Assembly: GCF_002289575.1 (NCBI RefSeq)
Contig: NZ_NTGA01000007.1
Span: 152,777 to 216,776, forward strand
Direction of reading: 5' to 3'
Source: Dietzia natronolimnaea
Lineage (GTDB): Bacteria; Actinomycetota; Actinomycetes; Mycobacteriales; Mycobacteriaceae
DNA: 64,000 bases
Below are positions 50,789-58,874 of the stretch, piece after piece; position 1 is the stretch's first letter, and each line of letters starts with the position of its first letter. Made by a program: the position numbers and the translations under genes. The notes under the pieces are model-generated. The model saw only the letters and a program-made list of their open reading frames with translations. It was not told the DNA's origin and made no database searches.

Positions 50789-51535
50789 CTACAGCTCCCA
50801 CTTCACGGGCTGGGAGATCACGTCGGCCAGGTAGCGGCGGTAGTACCGGGCGGAGCGCTCGACGAACACCTGCATGGCGGCTTCGGCCGCGTCCGGGTCT
50901 CGGCGGCGCATCGCGTCGAGCAGGTCGGACTGGAGTTCGGCCGCCTCCAACCTCGTGGCGAGGGGGTGCTCGCTCGGCTCGGCGTCGCGGACGAGGAGCC
51001 ACAGGGTTTCCATGACGATCTTCAGTGCGGGGTTGCCGACCGCGTCGTAGACCGTGCGTTGGAAGAGCGCGTTGTTGAGCTGGAAGGCGTCGTGGTCGTG
51101 AGGGTCTTCGAGGATCCGGTCGAGGGCACCCTGCATGACGTCGATCTGGTGGTCGGTGACGGTGTCGGCGGCGGCGCGCGCGACGATCGGCTCGAGCATG
51201 AGCCGGACGTCGATCACGTCGCTGATGGTCGCGCCGTTGATCTGGAAGAACAGCTTCATCGTCTGGCCCAGCGACTCGAGCTGCGGAATCGTGGCGATGG
51301 GGCCGCCACCGATGCCGGCTTTGACCGTCACCAGGTCGCGGCTCTCGAGCAGCCGGAGTGCCTCCCGGACAGTGGTACGCCCGACGTCGTACTCCTCGAC
51401 CATTTCCTTCTCGGTTGGCAGACGATGCCCCTCCACGAGACCGCCGGAGAAGATCTTCTCGGCGATGAGGTTCCCCACCCGCGCGGACAGCTTGCGCCCG
51501 CGCGGGTGGGGGGTGTCGGATCCTCGGGGGCTCAT
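50789..51535 (-). CDS. GntR-family regulator, FadR/FCD subfamily
   Basis: 248 aa. Winged helix near residues 15-80 ('LPTEKEMVEEYDVGRTTVRE', 'ALRLLESRDLVTVKAG') and a helical FCD domain with metal-ligand type residues ('DVRLMLEPIVARAAAD', 'NALFQRTVYDAVGN'). Such proteins repress catabolic operons and respond to acids or CoA esters. It shares a strand with the MFS gene just upstream (39 bases) and faces the ligase operon, its likely target. Confidence 0.92.
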   Translation of the reverse strand: MSPRGSDTPHPRGRKLSARVGNLIAEKIFSGGLVEGHRLPTEKEMVEEYDVGRTTVREALRLLESRDLVTVKAGIGGGPIATIPQLESLGQTMKLFFQINGATISDVIDVRLMLEPIVARAAADTVTDHQIDVMQGALDRILEDPHDHDAFQLNNALFQRTVYDAVGNPALKIVMETLWLLVRDAEPSEHPLATRLEAAELQSDLLDAMRRRDPDAAEAAMQVFVERSARYYRRYLADVISQPVKWEL

Positions 51536-51574
51536 CGCTCTCCAGCGTATCGGGCGCGCGGAGTGCTGATGGCG

Positions 51575-52894
51575 CTAGTGGGCCGGTGCCATCTCCGGGC
51601 GGTCCTCGCCGACCTCGGGGAGATCGGACGCCTTGTACAGCGCCCCTCGGATCGTGAGGAGGGTCAGTCCGCCGATGATGCTCGCCCCGATGAGGAAGTA
51701 GGCGGGTGACAGGGGGTCGCCGGTCCGGTCGATGAGCCAGGTCGCGATGTACGCCGCGGTTCCACCGGCCACCACGGTCGCGAGGTTGAAGCCCAGCGCC
51801 ACGCCGGTGAGGCGCACCCGTGAGTCGAACAGCTCGGGGAACACGGGGGCCGTGCTGACCTGGATGAGCGGGGTGCACACGGCGAAGACGGCGAACGCCA
51901 GGCCGGCCACGGCGAGCCCGTGCCCGGTCATCAGCGACATCGCGGGGTAGGCGAAGATCGCGGCCCACAGCAGGCCGATGGTGAGCATGGTGCGGCTGCC
52001 GAAGCGGTCGACGAGCAGGCCCGCGATCGGCATGAGGGAGGCCACGAACACGATCACGCCGGCAGCGGTCCACGTGACCGCGGTCTGGCTGTACCCGCCC
52101 TCGCGGACGAGGTGGATGCCGATGTAGGTGAGCACCATGTAGCCGGTGGCGTTCTGGGCGATGCCCAGGCCGAAGACCTGCAGGACCTGGAACGGCTGGC
52201 TGGCGAGGAGTTCCTTGAACGGAGACTTGGCCAGATCGGCGGAGGCGGCGGCCTCCTCGAACTCGGGGGTGTCCTCGATGCGCGACCGGAGCCAGAGGCA
52301 CAGCAGGAGCAGCGGCAGTCCGGCGATGAAGGGGATGCGCCAACCCCAGCTGGTCATCTGGACGTCGGAGGTGAGGGCGGAGGTGGTGGCCACGACGATC
52401 GCGGCGAGGGCGAAGCCGGTGTTGGAGCCGAGCGCGACGATGGATCCGCCCAGTCCGCGGCGCCGGGGCCCGACGATCTCGTAGACGTAGGTCAGCGCCC
52501 CGCCGAGCTCGCCCCCTGCGGAGAACCCCTGGGCCAGACGGGCGATGACGAGCAAGGTCGGGGCGAGGACGCCGACCGCCGCGTAGGTGGGGAGGAACGC
52601 CATGATCAGGGTGGCGACGCCCATGAGGATCACGGAGACGAGCAGGGCGCGCTTGCGGCCGTAGCGGTCGCCCAGGCGCCCGAAGAACAGTCCGCCGATC
52701 GGTCGCATGAGGTACGCCGAGGCGAACACGGCCAGGCTGGCGAGGAGGGACGCCGTGGGGTCGTCGCTCGGGAAGAACAGGGGGCTGACGACGACGGCGA
52801 GGTACGCGTAGACCGTCAGGTCGTAGTACTCGACCACGGTTCCGATACCTGCGGCCGCCACGGACCGTCGCTGCGTGGGCTGAGCTTGTGTCAA
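51575..52894 (-). CDS. MFS transporter of the metabolite:H+ symporter type
   Basis: 439 aa from the TTG at 52894, with AAGAAGG eight bases upstream (GTG 52903 is possible but sits on that site). Twelve membrane segments. MHS-group signatures 'GTVVEYYDLTVYAYLAV', 'RPIGGLFFGRLGDRYGRKRA' and 'RLAQGFSAGGELGGA'. Members import organic acids (shikimate, dicarboxylates, aromatic acids) with protons. Divergent to the acyl-CoA ligase gene, so it probably imports the acid that the ligase activates. Confidence 0.92.
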   Translation of the reverse strand: MTQAQPTQRRSVAAAGIGTVVEYYDLTVYAYLAVVVSPLFFPSDDPTASLLASLAVFASAYLMRPIGGLFFGRLGDRYGRKRALLVSVILMGVATLIMAFLPTYAAVGVLAPTLLVIARLAQGFSAGGELGGALTYVYEIVGPRRRGLGGSIVALGSNTGFALAAIVVATTSALTSDVQMTSWGWRIPFIAGLPLLLLCLWLRSRIEDTPEFEEAAASADLAKSPFKELLASQPFQVLQVFGLGIAQNATGYMVLTYIGIHLVREGGYSQTAVTWTAAGVIVFVASLMPIAGLLVDRFGSRTMLTIGLLWAAIFAYPAMSLMTGHGLAVAGLAFAVFAVCTPLIQVSTAPVFPELFDSRVRLTGVALGFNLATVVAGGTAAYIATWLIDRTGDPLSPAYFLIGASIIGGLTLLTIRGALYKASDLPEVGEDRPEMAPAH

Positions 52895-53023
52895 GTGAAT
52901 CACCTTCTTGGTGAGGGGAGTGGGGGAACCAACGCCTCTCAAAACATGTGCATATTTAGTGAGACCTGCGTTACTGTAGGGCGACACGATCCGATTCGGC
53001 AAGCATTTCGCGAAGGAGGAGAC
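52895..53023. promoter_or_regulatory. divergent promoter region of the MFS and ligase operons
   Basis: 129 bases with AT-rich patches (AACATGTGCATATTTAGTG region near 52943-52961) and a possible -10 TTACTGT near 52970 for the ligase side. The GntR protein probably binds here; I see no perfect FadR-type palindrome. Confidence 0.4.
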
Positions 53024-54697
53024 ATGCGACCCACCCGATTGCCCGACGACCGCAGCGTGGCCGGGTACCGCGCGGCGGGCCACTGGCAGGACCGGCCACT
53101 GGACCACTACCTGGACCGTGCGGCCCGCCTCTGGGGCGAGCGCACCGCGGTGGTGGACGGGGACCGGCGGGTGTCGTTTTCCGAGGTCAACCGGGACGCG
53201 ATGCGTCTGGCCGCAGCGCTCCTCGAGCGCGGGGTGCGGTCGGGAGACGTGGTCTCCTTCCAACTCCCCAACTGCGCCGAGGCGGTGGTCGTCTACCACG
53301 CTCTGCACCGGATCGGCGCGGTGGTGAACCCGATCGTCCCGATCTACCGCGAGCGCGAGGTGGCGTTCATCGCCACGCAGGCGCGGTCGAGAGTGGCGAT
53401 CATCCCGGGCGTCCACCGGGGGTTCGACTACGCGGAGATGTATCGCGGGCTCGCCCCGGACCTGCCCGATCTCGAGTTGCTCATCAGCACCGATTCCGTC
53501 CGGCGCGAGGGCGTCGAGACTCTGGCCTCCCTGCTCGACTCGGTCACGGACGATCAGGTGGACCGGGTGCACGCCCTGCCGTCACCCGACCCGGACGATG
53601 TCTGCCTCCTGCTCTACACCTCGGGCACCACCGCCGACCCCAAGGGTGCGCTGCACAGCCACAACACGCTGGTCTTCGAGAACCGGTCGATGATCGCCAC
53701 GTTCGGGCTCACCGCTCAGGACGTCATCTTCAACCCCTCGCCGGTCACCCACATCACCGGCGTGAACTGCGCCCTGACGCTCCCGTTCCTGCTCGGCGCG
53801 CCGGTGGTCCTCCAGGATGTGTGGGACTCCCAGGAGGCGCTGCGGCAGATCCGGTCCGAGCGGGCGAGCTTCATGATCTTCGCGACCCCGTTCCTTCGCG
53901 GGCTGTTGGACGCCGCGCGGGACTCCGGCCTTGAGACGCCCTCGATCCGCTACATCATCTGTGGGGGAGCGGACATCCCGGATGCCCTCGTCACGGAGGC
54001 GGACGAGCGGCTCGGGACGATCGCCCGGATGTACGGCGCGACCGAGGGGCCCTCGGTGACCTCGGCCAACCTGGCGGACGGCCCGGAGCTGCGCAAGTAC
54101 TCGGACGGCCGGGTGTTGGCGCCGACGGAGGTGGTCGTCGCCGATGAGGCCGGCCGAGCAGTGGAGACCGGTCAGGTCGGCGAGGTCCTGTGGCGGGGCC
54201 CGGACACCTTCCTCGGCTACCTCGACGCCGCGCTCAACCACGATGCCTTCACCGAGACCGGGTTCTTCCGCACCGGCGCCCTCGCCCGCGTTGACGAGCG
54301 CGGCGGTATCCACATCGTCGGGCGCATCAAGGACATCATCAATCGCTCCGGCGAGAAGATCAGCACACACGACGTGGAGAACCAGCTCAGCGAGCATCCG
54401 CTGGTCGTCGAGGTCGCCGTGGTCGCCGGCCCGGACCCCGTCACGGGGGAGCGGGGCTGCGCCTTCGTGGTCACCCGGGACCGGGCCGACCTGTCGCTGG
54501 AGGAGGTGCGGCGGTTCCTCGTGGACCGGGGAGTCGCCGTGCAGAAGGTCCCCGAGAGCGTGTTCGTGGTGGACGCCCTGCCCAAGACGGCCAGCGGGAA
54601 GATCCAGAAATTCGCTCTCCGTGACTTCACGCGGGACAGATCCACCGCCCCCGAGCAGATGGTGGCCACGAGTCTCGTGGCCGTCCACGAGAGGTGA
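53024..54697 (+). CDS. AMP-dependent acyl-CoA synthetase (fatty/aryl acid type)
   Basis: 557 aa from ATG 53024 with a strong AAGGAGG site. ANL core: 'LLYTSGTTADPKGALHSH', 'YGATEGPSVTSAN', 'FRTGALARVDERGGIHIVGR', 'RSGEKISTHDVENQL', and catalytic Lys in 'TASGKIQKFAL'. The aspartate of the usual 'TGD' motif is replaced by Ala ('TGALA'), a common variant in CaiC/cyclohexanecarboxylate-type ligases. First gene of a four-gene operon with an enoyl-CoA hydratase and two acyl-CoA dehydrogenases. Confidence 0.93.
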   Translation: MRPTRLPDDRSVAGYRAAGHWQDRPLDHYLDRAARLWGERTAVVDGDRRVSFSEVNRDAMRLAAALLERGVRSGDVVSFQLPNCAEAVVVYHALHRIGAVVNPIVPIYREREVAFIATQARSRVAIIPGVHRGFDYAEMYRGLAPDLPDLELLISTDSVRREGVETLASLLDSVTDDQVDRVHALPSPDPDDVCLLLYTSGTTADPKGALHSHNTLVFENRSMIATFGLTAQDVIFNPSPVTHITGVNCALTLPFLLGAPVVLQDVWDSQEALRQIRSERASFMIFATPFLRGLLDAARDSGLETPSIRYIICGGADIPDALVTEADERLGTIARMYGATEGPSVTSANLADGPELRKYSDGRVLAPTEVVVADEAGRAVETGQVGEVLWRGPDTFLGYLDAALNHDAFTETGFFRTGALARVDERGGIHIVGRIKDIINRSGEKISTHDVENQLSEHPLVVEVAVVAGPDPVTGERGCAFVVTRDRADLSLEEVRRFLVDRGVAVQKVPESVFVVDALPKTASGKIQKFALRDFTRDRSTAPEQMVATSLVAVHER

Positions 54698-54702
54698 GAG
54701 AG

Positions 54703-55497
54703 ATGGCACCGACTATCACGACGACGAGGACCGCGGTCGCGGACCCGGTGACGGTCACCGAGGTCCGCGAGGGCATCGCGCTGGTCGAGTTGACGCGCGG
54801 CAAGGTCAACGCGCTCGACGGTCACGCCTACCGCAGGATCGCCGAGACCTTTGACGCGCTCTCCGACGACGAGTCGTACCGCGCGGTGATCCTCACCGGC
54901 CGGGGGACGGTCTTCTGCGCCGGCAACGACCTGAACGAGTTCCGGACGATGGACGGCGGGAACGGCGATGCCGCCATGCGTGACGCCCGCCGCGCCTTCT
55001 TTGCCGTGATGGAGTGCAGGCTGCCGGTGATCGCGGCGGTCAACGGTCCGGCACTGGGCAGTGGGATCGGGCTGACGGCCACCGCCGACCTCGTGGTGGC
55101 CTCGGACCGCGCGACCTTCGGACTGCCCGAGATGCAGGTCGGGGTCCTGGGCGGAGGCCGGTTCGCCGCACGGATGCTTCCCGAGCAGGCCATGCGCAGG
55201 ATGTTCTTCACCGCCGAGGCCGTGGACGCCGCGACGTTCCGGAGCTGGGGTGCGCCGATCGAGATCGTGCCCCATGCCGAGCTGAGGGCCAGGGCGCTGG
55301 AACGCGCCGAGGTGATCGCGAGCAGGAGCAGGTATGCCCTGACGCTCGCCAAACAGTCGCTCAACGGCTGCGAGGGAATGGATATCCGACGCGGGTACGA
55401 GCTCGAGCAGTCCTACACCGTCCGGCTCTCCGAGCATCCGGATTCCACGGCCGCCGTCGAGCAGCGGCTCGCGGCGATGAACGGAGTGACCACATGA
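54703..55497 (+). CDS. enoyl-CoA hydratase/isomerase family protein
   Basis: 264 aa from ATG 54703 (GAGGTGAGAG upstream). Crotonase elements 'FCAGNDLNEFRT' and 'GPALGSGIGLTATADLVVAS' form the CoA oxyanion hole. The usual hydratase glutamates are not clearly in place ('LPEMQVGVLGGGRFAARM'), so an isomerase, ring-opening or other crotonase reaction is possible. Five bases after the ligase gene; stop overlaps the next start. Confidence 0.9.
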   Translation: MAPTITTTRTAVADPVTVTEVREGIALVELTRGKVNALDGHAYRRIAETFDALSDDESYRAVILTGRGTVFCAGNDLNEFRTMDGGNGDAAMRDARRAFFAVMECRLPVIAAVNGPALGSGIGLTATADLVVASDRATFGLPEMQVGVLGGGRFAARMLPEQAMRRMFFTAEAVDAATFRSWGAPIEIVPHAELRARALERAEVIASRSRYALTLAKQSLNGCEGMDIRRGYELEQSYTVRLSEHPDSTAAVEQRLAAMNGVTT

Positions 55498-56720
55498 CGG
55501 CGACAGTGATGCCCGCCGAGACAGGGCAGGACGGCGCCGAGGACCTGAGGGCGTTCGAGGCCGCGAGTCGCGCCTGGCTCGACTCCCGCCTGCCCCGGCG
55601 GGACGCGGCAGCGCAGGCCCCGAAGTACTCGATCTTCCACAACCTCGGCCACGAGGACGAGCGAGCCCTGATCGATGAGGGACGCGGGTGGCAGGCCGAG
55701 CGGGTGGACGCCGGCTTCGGCGCAATGACGTGGGCCCCGCAGTGGGGCGGCCGGGGTCTGACCGCGAGCCACGAGCGGATCTACGCGGGAGTGGAGCGCG
55801 AGTACCTCACCCCGGAGCGGCACGAGAACATCCTCGTCACGGTCGAGCTGGTGGCGCCGACGCTCCTCGAGCTGGGCAACGACTGGCAGCAGGAGCGGTT
55901 CATCCGCCCGTTCCTCCGCACGGACGAGCTGTGCTGCCAGCTGTTCTCGGAACCGGGCGCGGGATCGGACCTCGCGGGGCTCTCCACGAGGACCGTCCGC
56001 GACGGGGAGAACTGGCGCGTCAACGGTCAGAAGGTGTGGAGCTCGGGCGCGCAGTTCTCCGAGTGGGGCCTGCTCATCGCCCGGTCGGACCCGGCCGCGC
56101 CCAAGCACAAGGGCATGACGGCGTTCATGGTCCCCATGGACCTCGAGGGCGTCGAGGTGCGTCCGATCCGGCAGATGTCGGGCGGGTCGACGTTCAACGA
56201 GGTGTTCCTCACGGACGTCGTGCTGCCGGACGAGTTCCGGGTGAGCGAGGTGGGCGACGGCTGGCGGGTCGCGCTGACCACCCTCGGCTTCGAGCGTCAG
56301 TCCAGCGCGGGGATCGTCGACGCCGGCGGCAACACGGCCGACCTCATCCGGTTGGCGACCTCGCTGGGCATCACCGGGGCGCCGGAGGTCCGCGGACGGA
56401 TCGCGGAATCCCACCTCTACGAGCGCGCCCAGGCCCTGCTGGTCGCCCGGTACGCCGAGCTGGAACAGGCGGGCGCGGTGCCGGGCGTCGAGGGGTCGAT
56501 AGGAAAGCTCGTGTGGACCCAGAACCTCAAGCGGGTGGGGGACACGGCGGCGTCGTTCCTCGGCCACCGGATCCTCGCTGACACCGGCGAGGCGGACACG
56601 TTCGCCTGGACCCAGCATCTGCTGGGCGCCCCGGGCTATCGGATCGCCGGCGGTTCGGACGAGATCCAGCGAAACATCATCGGTGAGCGCGGGCTCGGTC
56701 TGCCGCGCGAGCCCCGGTAG
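55494..56720 (+). CDS. acyl-CoA dehydrogenase, subunit-type 1
   Basis: 408 aa flavoprotein. N-terminal helical domain, middle sheet with 'CCQLFSEPGAGSDLAGL' and 'VNGQKVWSSGAQFSEWGLLI', and C-terminal helices with FAD-binding 'AGGSDEIQRNIIGERGLGLP'. The position of the standard catalytic glutamate in this loop is Ala/Gly ('YRIAGGS'), as in the FadE subunits that work as heterodimers in steroid side-chain and ring degradation. Directly followed by a second dehydrogenase gene, nine bases on. Confidence 0.92.
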   Translation: MTATVMPAETGQDGAEDLRAFEAASRAWLDSRLPRRDAAAQAPKYSIFHNLGHEDERALIDEGRGWQAERVDAGFGAMTWAPQWGGRGLTASHERIYAGVEREYLTPERHENILVTVELVAPTLLELGNDWQQERFIRPFLRTDELCCQLFSEPGAGSDLAGLSTRTVRDGENWRVNGQKVWSSGAQFSEWGLLIARSDPAAPKHKGMTAFMVPMDLEGVEVRPIRQMSGGSTFNEVFLTDVVLPDEFRVSEVGDGWRVALTTLGFERQSSAGIVDAGGNTADLIRLATSLGITGAPEVRGRIAESHLYERAQALLVARYAELEQAGAVPGVEGSIGKLVWTQNLKRVGDTAASFLGHRILADTGEADTFAWTQHLLGAPGYRIAGGSDEIQRNIIGERGLGLPREPR

Positions 56721-56729
56721 GAGGCGGAC

Positions 56730-57860
56730 ATGCCCATCAACCTCAGCACAGAACAGAAGGACCTGGCCGAGACGCTCGACGATGTGTGGTCGGGGATCGC
56801 GCCCGGGCACGACGTGTGGCCGTCGATCCGCGAGCTCGGGCTCACCGAGATCCCGTTCCCCGAGGCCACGGGTGGCGCCGACGGCACGTTTCGGGACCTG
56901 ACCGTGGTCATGACGGGTCTCGGTCGTGTGCTCGGCTCGGCACCGTACTTCTCCTCGGTCGTCATGGCCGGCCTCGCGCTGCTCGACGCCGCTGACCGGG
57001 ACACGCGCGCCGAGCTCCTGCCCGGGATCGTGTCGGGCGCGCGGACCGCCGCCCTGGTCTGCGGGCCGGGGATCGTCACCTCGGCCATCCGCGGCGAGGT
57101 CGCGGGGGAGGGGGAACTGAGCCTGACGGGGGAACAGCACGCGGTCGTGGACGGGGAGAGCGCGGAACTCCTCGTCGTCGTCACACACGGCCCCGACGGC
57201 ACCGAACTCGCCCTGGTCGAGGGTTCGGCGCCCGGCGTGCGGCGGTCGGTCGGCGAGCAACTGGACGGCACGCGGCCGCTCGCGACCGTCGAGTTCGACG
57301 GGGCGACGGCGCGCCGCATCTCGGGACCGGACGTCGCGTCGCGTCTCGAGGAGGTGTGCTCACGCGTCCTCATCGCCCTGGCCGCGGAGCAGGTGGGCCT
57401 CGCGCGGAGGTGCCTGGAGATGGCGGTGGAGTACGCCGGGGCGCGTCAGCAGTTCGGGCGGACCATCGGCTCCTTCCAGGGGATCAAACACAAGCTCGTC
57501 GACCTCCTCGTGGCCATCGAGTTGGCTGAGGTCACGGTGCTCGAGGCGTCGGGTGGCGCCGAGCGGAGTTGTGACGAGGCGAGCGCGGCGGAGCTGGCCG
57601 ACCGTGCCGCGGCGGCGCGCGTGCTGGCCTCGCGAGCGGCGATGACGGCGGCGGAGGAGGCGATCCAGGTGCACGGCGGAATCGGATTCACCTGGGAGCA
57701 TCCGCTGCATCACTACTTCCGGCGGGCAAAGGCCGATCAGCTTCTGTTCGGCGACGAGTACCCGTATGTGCAGTCCGTGGGGGAGTCGCTGGTTCTTGGC
57801 CGAGAGGTGACGCACGAAGCGCAAGAGGGAATCCGCCTGACCGGGGCTGTCGGCCGTTAG
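56730..57860 (+). CDS. acyl-CoA dehydrogenase, subunit-type 2
   Basis: 376 aa, shorter and more divergent than its neighbour. The middle domain is weak in FAD motifs, while the C-terminal helices are typical: 'YAGARQQFGRTIGSFQGIKH' and 'AIQVHGGIGFTWEHPLHHYF'. Such paired, unequal FadE genes usually encode an alpha2-beta2 enzyme. Good ribosome site (GGAGG) before ATG 56730. Last gene of the operon; a 6C RNA with its own promoter follows. Confidence 0.9.
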   Translation: MPINLSTEQKDLAETLDDVWSGIAPGHDVWPSIRELGLTEIPFPEATGGADGTFRDLTVVMTGLGRVLGSAPYFSSVVMAGLALLDAADRDTRAELLPGIVSGARTAALVCGPGIVTSAIRGEVAGEGELSLTGEQHAVVDGESAELLVVVTHGPDGTELALVEGSAPGVRRSVGEQLDGTRPLATVEFDGATARRISGPDVASRLEEVCSRVLIALAAEQVGLARRCLEMAVEYAGARQQFGRTIGSFQGIKHKLVDLLVAIELAEVTVLEASGGAERSCDEASAAELADRAAAARVLASRAAMTAAEEAIQVHGGIGFTWEHPLHHYFRRAKADQLLFGDEYPYVQSVGESLVLGREVTHEAQEGIRLTGAVGR

Positions 57861-57867
57861 CTGACGG

Positions 57868-57896
57868 TTGTGGAGTGCGCGTGGGGTTCCTATAGT
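57868..57896 (+). promoter_or_regulatory. sigma-70-type promoter of the 6C RNA
   Basis: -35 TTGTGG (57868-57873), 17-base spacer, -10 TATAGT (57891-57896). Six bases later the first hairpin of the 6C RNA begins. One of the best promoter matches in the window. Confidence 0.75.
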
Positions 57897-57901
57897 GGTT
57901 C

Positions 57902-58056
57902 TCAGTCGGAGGCAACACTGACCCCCCTCACGTTGCCACCGACTGCGCCTCGATGCGCGGTCTACGCTGACCACCCCCGGTCGCGGACGTGCATCGTGCG
58001 ACAGAGTCGCTGGCGGCCGTCGGACCCCCCTCCACGGCCGCTGGCGATTCGCCTTT
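57902..58056 (+). ncRNA. 6C RNA (actinobacterial small RNA)
   Basis: Two strong hairpins, each with six cytosines in the loop, the defining feature of the 6C family. Stem 1: CAGTCGG-A-GGCAAC (57903-57916) pairs with GTTGCC-A-CCGACTG (57932-57945), 13 pairs with one A-A mismatch, loop containing ACCCCCC. Stem 2: 14 pairs with two G-U wobbles between 58007-58020 and 58034-58047, loop again ACCCCCC. A T-run (CTTTTA, 58053-58058) ends it like an intrinsic terminator. A consensus promoter lies directly upstream. The Mycobacterium tuberculosis member (B11) acts through its C-rich loops on target mRNAs; targets here are unknown. Confidence 0.9.
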
Positions 58057-58086
58057 TATCAGCAATTTCCCACCGTGTTGCCAGGG

Positions 58087-58671
58087 TCAGCAGGCTGGCG
58101 ACACGAGTGCCTTCACGTACCCGCCCGTCTCGTGCAACAGGGCGTCCTTGCGCGACTTCGACAGCGGTCGGGGAGTGTCGGTCACATAGACAGCGCCCTC
58201 GAAGCATTGGTCAAAGTAGATCCGTACGCGTGACACGTGGCCCCAGTAGGTCACCACGAGGAGCGAATTCCACCCCCGTTCGCGGGCGATCCGGGTGGCC
58301 GCGGTGGTCTCGCCCTCGGTGGTGTCGATGTCGGGTGAGAAGCACTCGATGTCGATGCTGCGCCCGTCCCTGGTGCGGACTGGAGTCGAGGCGCAGTAGG
58401 CGTCGAGAAGGCCTGCGTAGGCCCCCGTGGAACTGGGCGGGCGGGAGACGAGTATCTGGTCCGTCACGCCCTCCTCGGCTAGATGACGGGCGTACACGTA
58501 TCGGTCGTCGTTTGCTCCCGCTACCACGACTATCGCGTCCACGCGGCCGGGAGAGTCGACCTGCGGGTGGAGCACTGCGCTGCCAACGGTCAGGCCCGCA
58601 ATGGCCGCGACCAGCGCAAATAGTGTCGTGGCAGCAAGTGCCGCCCTTCGGGTTCGGGAGCGGCGTCTCAC
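58087..58671 (-). CDS. DUF218/YdcF-SanA-like membrane-anchored protein (copy 1)
   Basis: 194 aa from the GTG at 58671. One N-terminal membrane segment (about 10-32), then an extracytoplasmic domain with the DUF218-type strand-helix start 'VDAIVVVAGANDDRYVYARH' and 'LVVTYWGHVSRVRIYFDQCF'. Three or four cysteines probably form disulfides outside the membrane. Relatives (YdcF, SanA, ElyC) affect the cell envelope. A paralogue of 193 aa sits at 62887-63468, the two bracketing the polysaccharide genes. No clear ribosome site. Confidence 0.8.
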   Translation of the reverse strand: MRRRSRTRRAALAATTLFALVAAIAGLTVGSAVLHPQVDSPGRVDAIVVVAGANDDRYVYARHLAEEGVTDQILVSRPPSSTGAYAGLLDAYCASTPVRTRDGRSIDIECFSPDIDTTEGETTAATRIARERGWNSLLVVTYWGHVSRVRIYFDQCFEGAVYVTDTPRPLSKSRKDALLHETGGYVKALVSPAC

Positions 58672-58874
58672 CGGATCGAGACTACGGTGCGTAGCGAGCG
58701 GCAGCGCAGGAGCGCGGCACGGCGCATGAGGTGCACACCGTTGGTGAAGCCATGTTCATCCTGTCAACGAATGATGCTGAGGAGGCCCTCAGCAACGTAG
58801 TGTCGGCGCGTGGCCTAACGCGCGCTAGGTATATCGGGCCACTTCTGTGACTGCCTCGAGGAAAGGACCCTGGA
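58672..58874. promoter_or_regulatory. control region before the polysaccharide kinase gene
   Basis: Divergent region between the DUF218 gene and the Wzz/kinase gene. It has a near-palindrome CTAACGCGCGCTAG at about 58816-58829 overlapping a possible -10 TATATC, and a ribosome site GAGGAAAGGA before the GTG start. A regulator probably binds there; none is encoded next to it. Confidence 0.4.
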
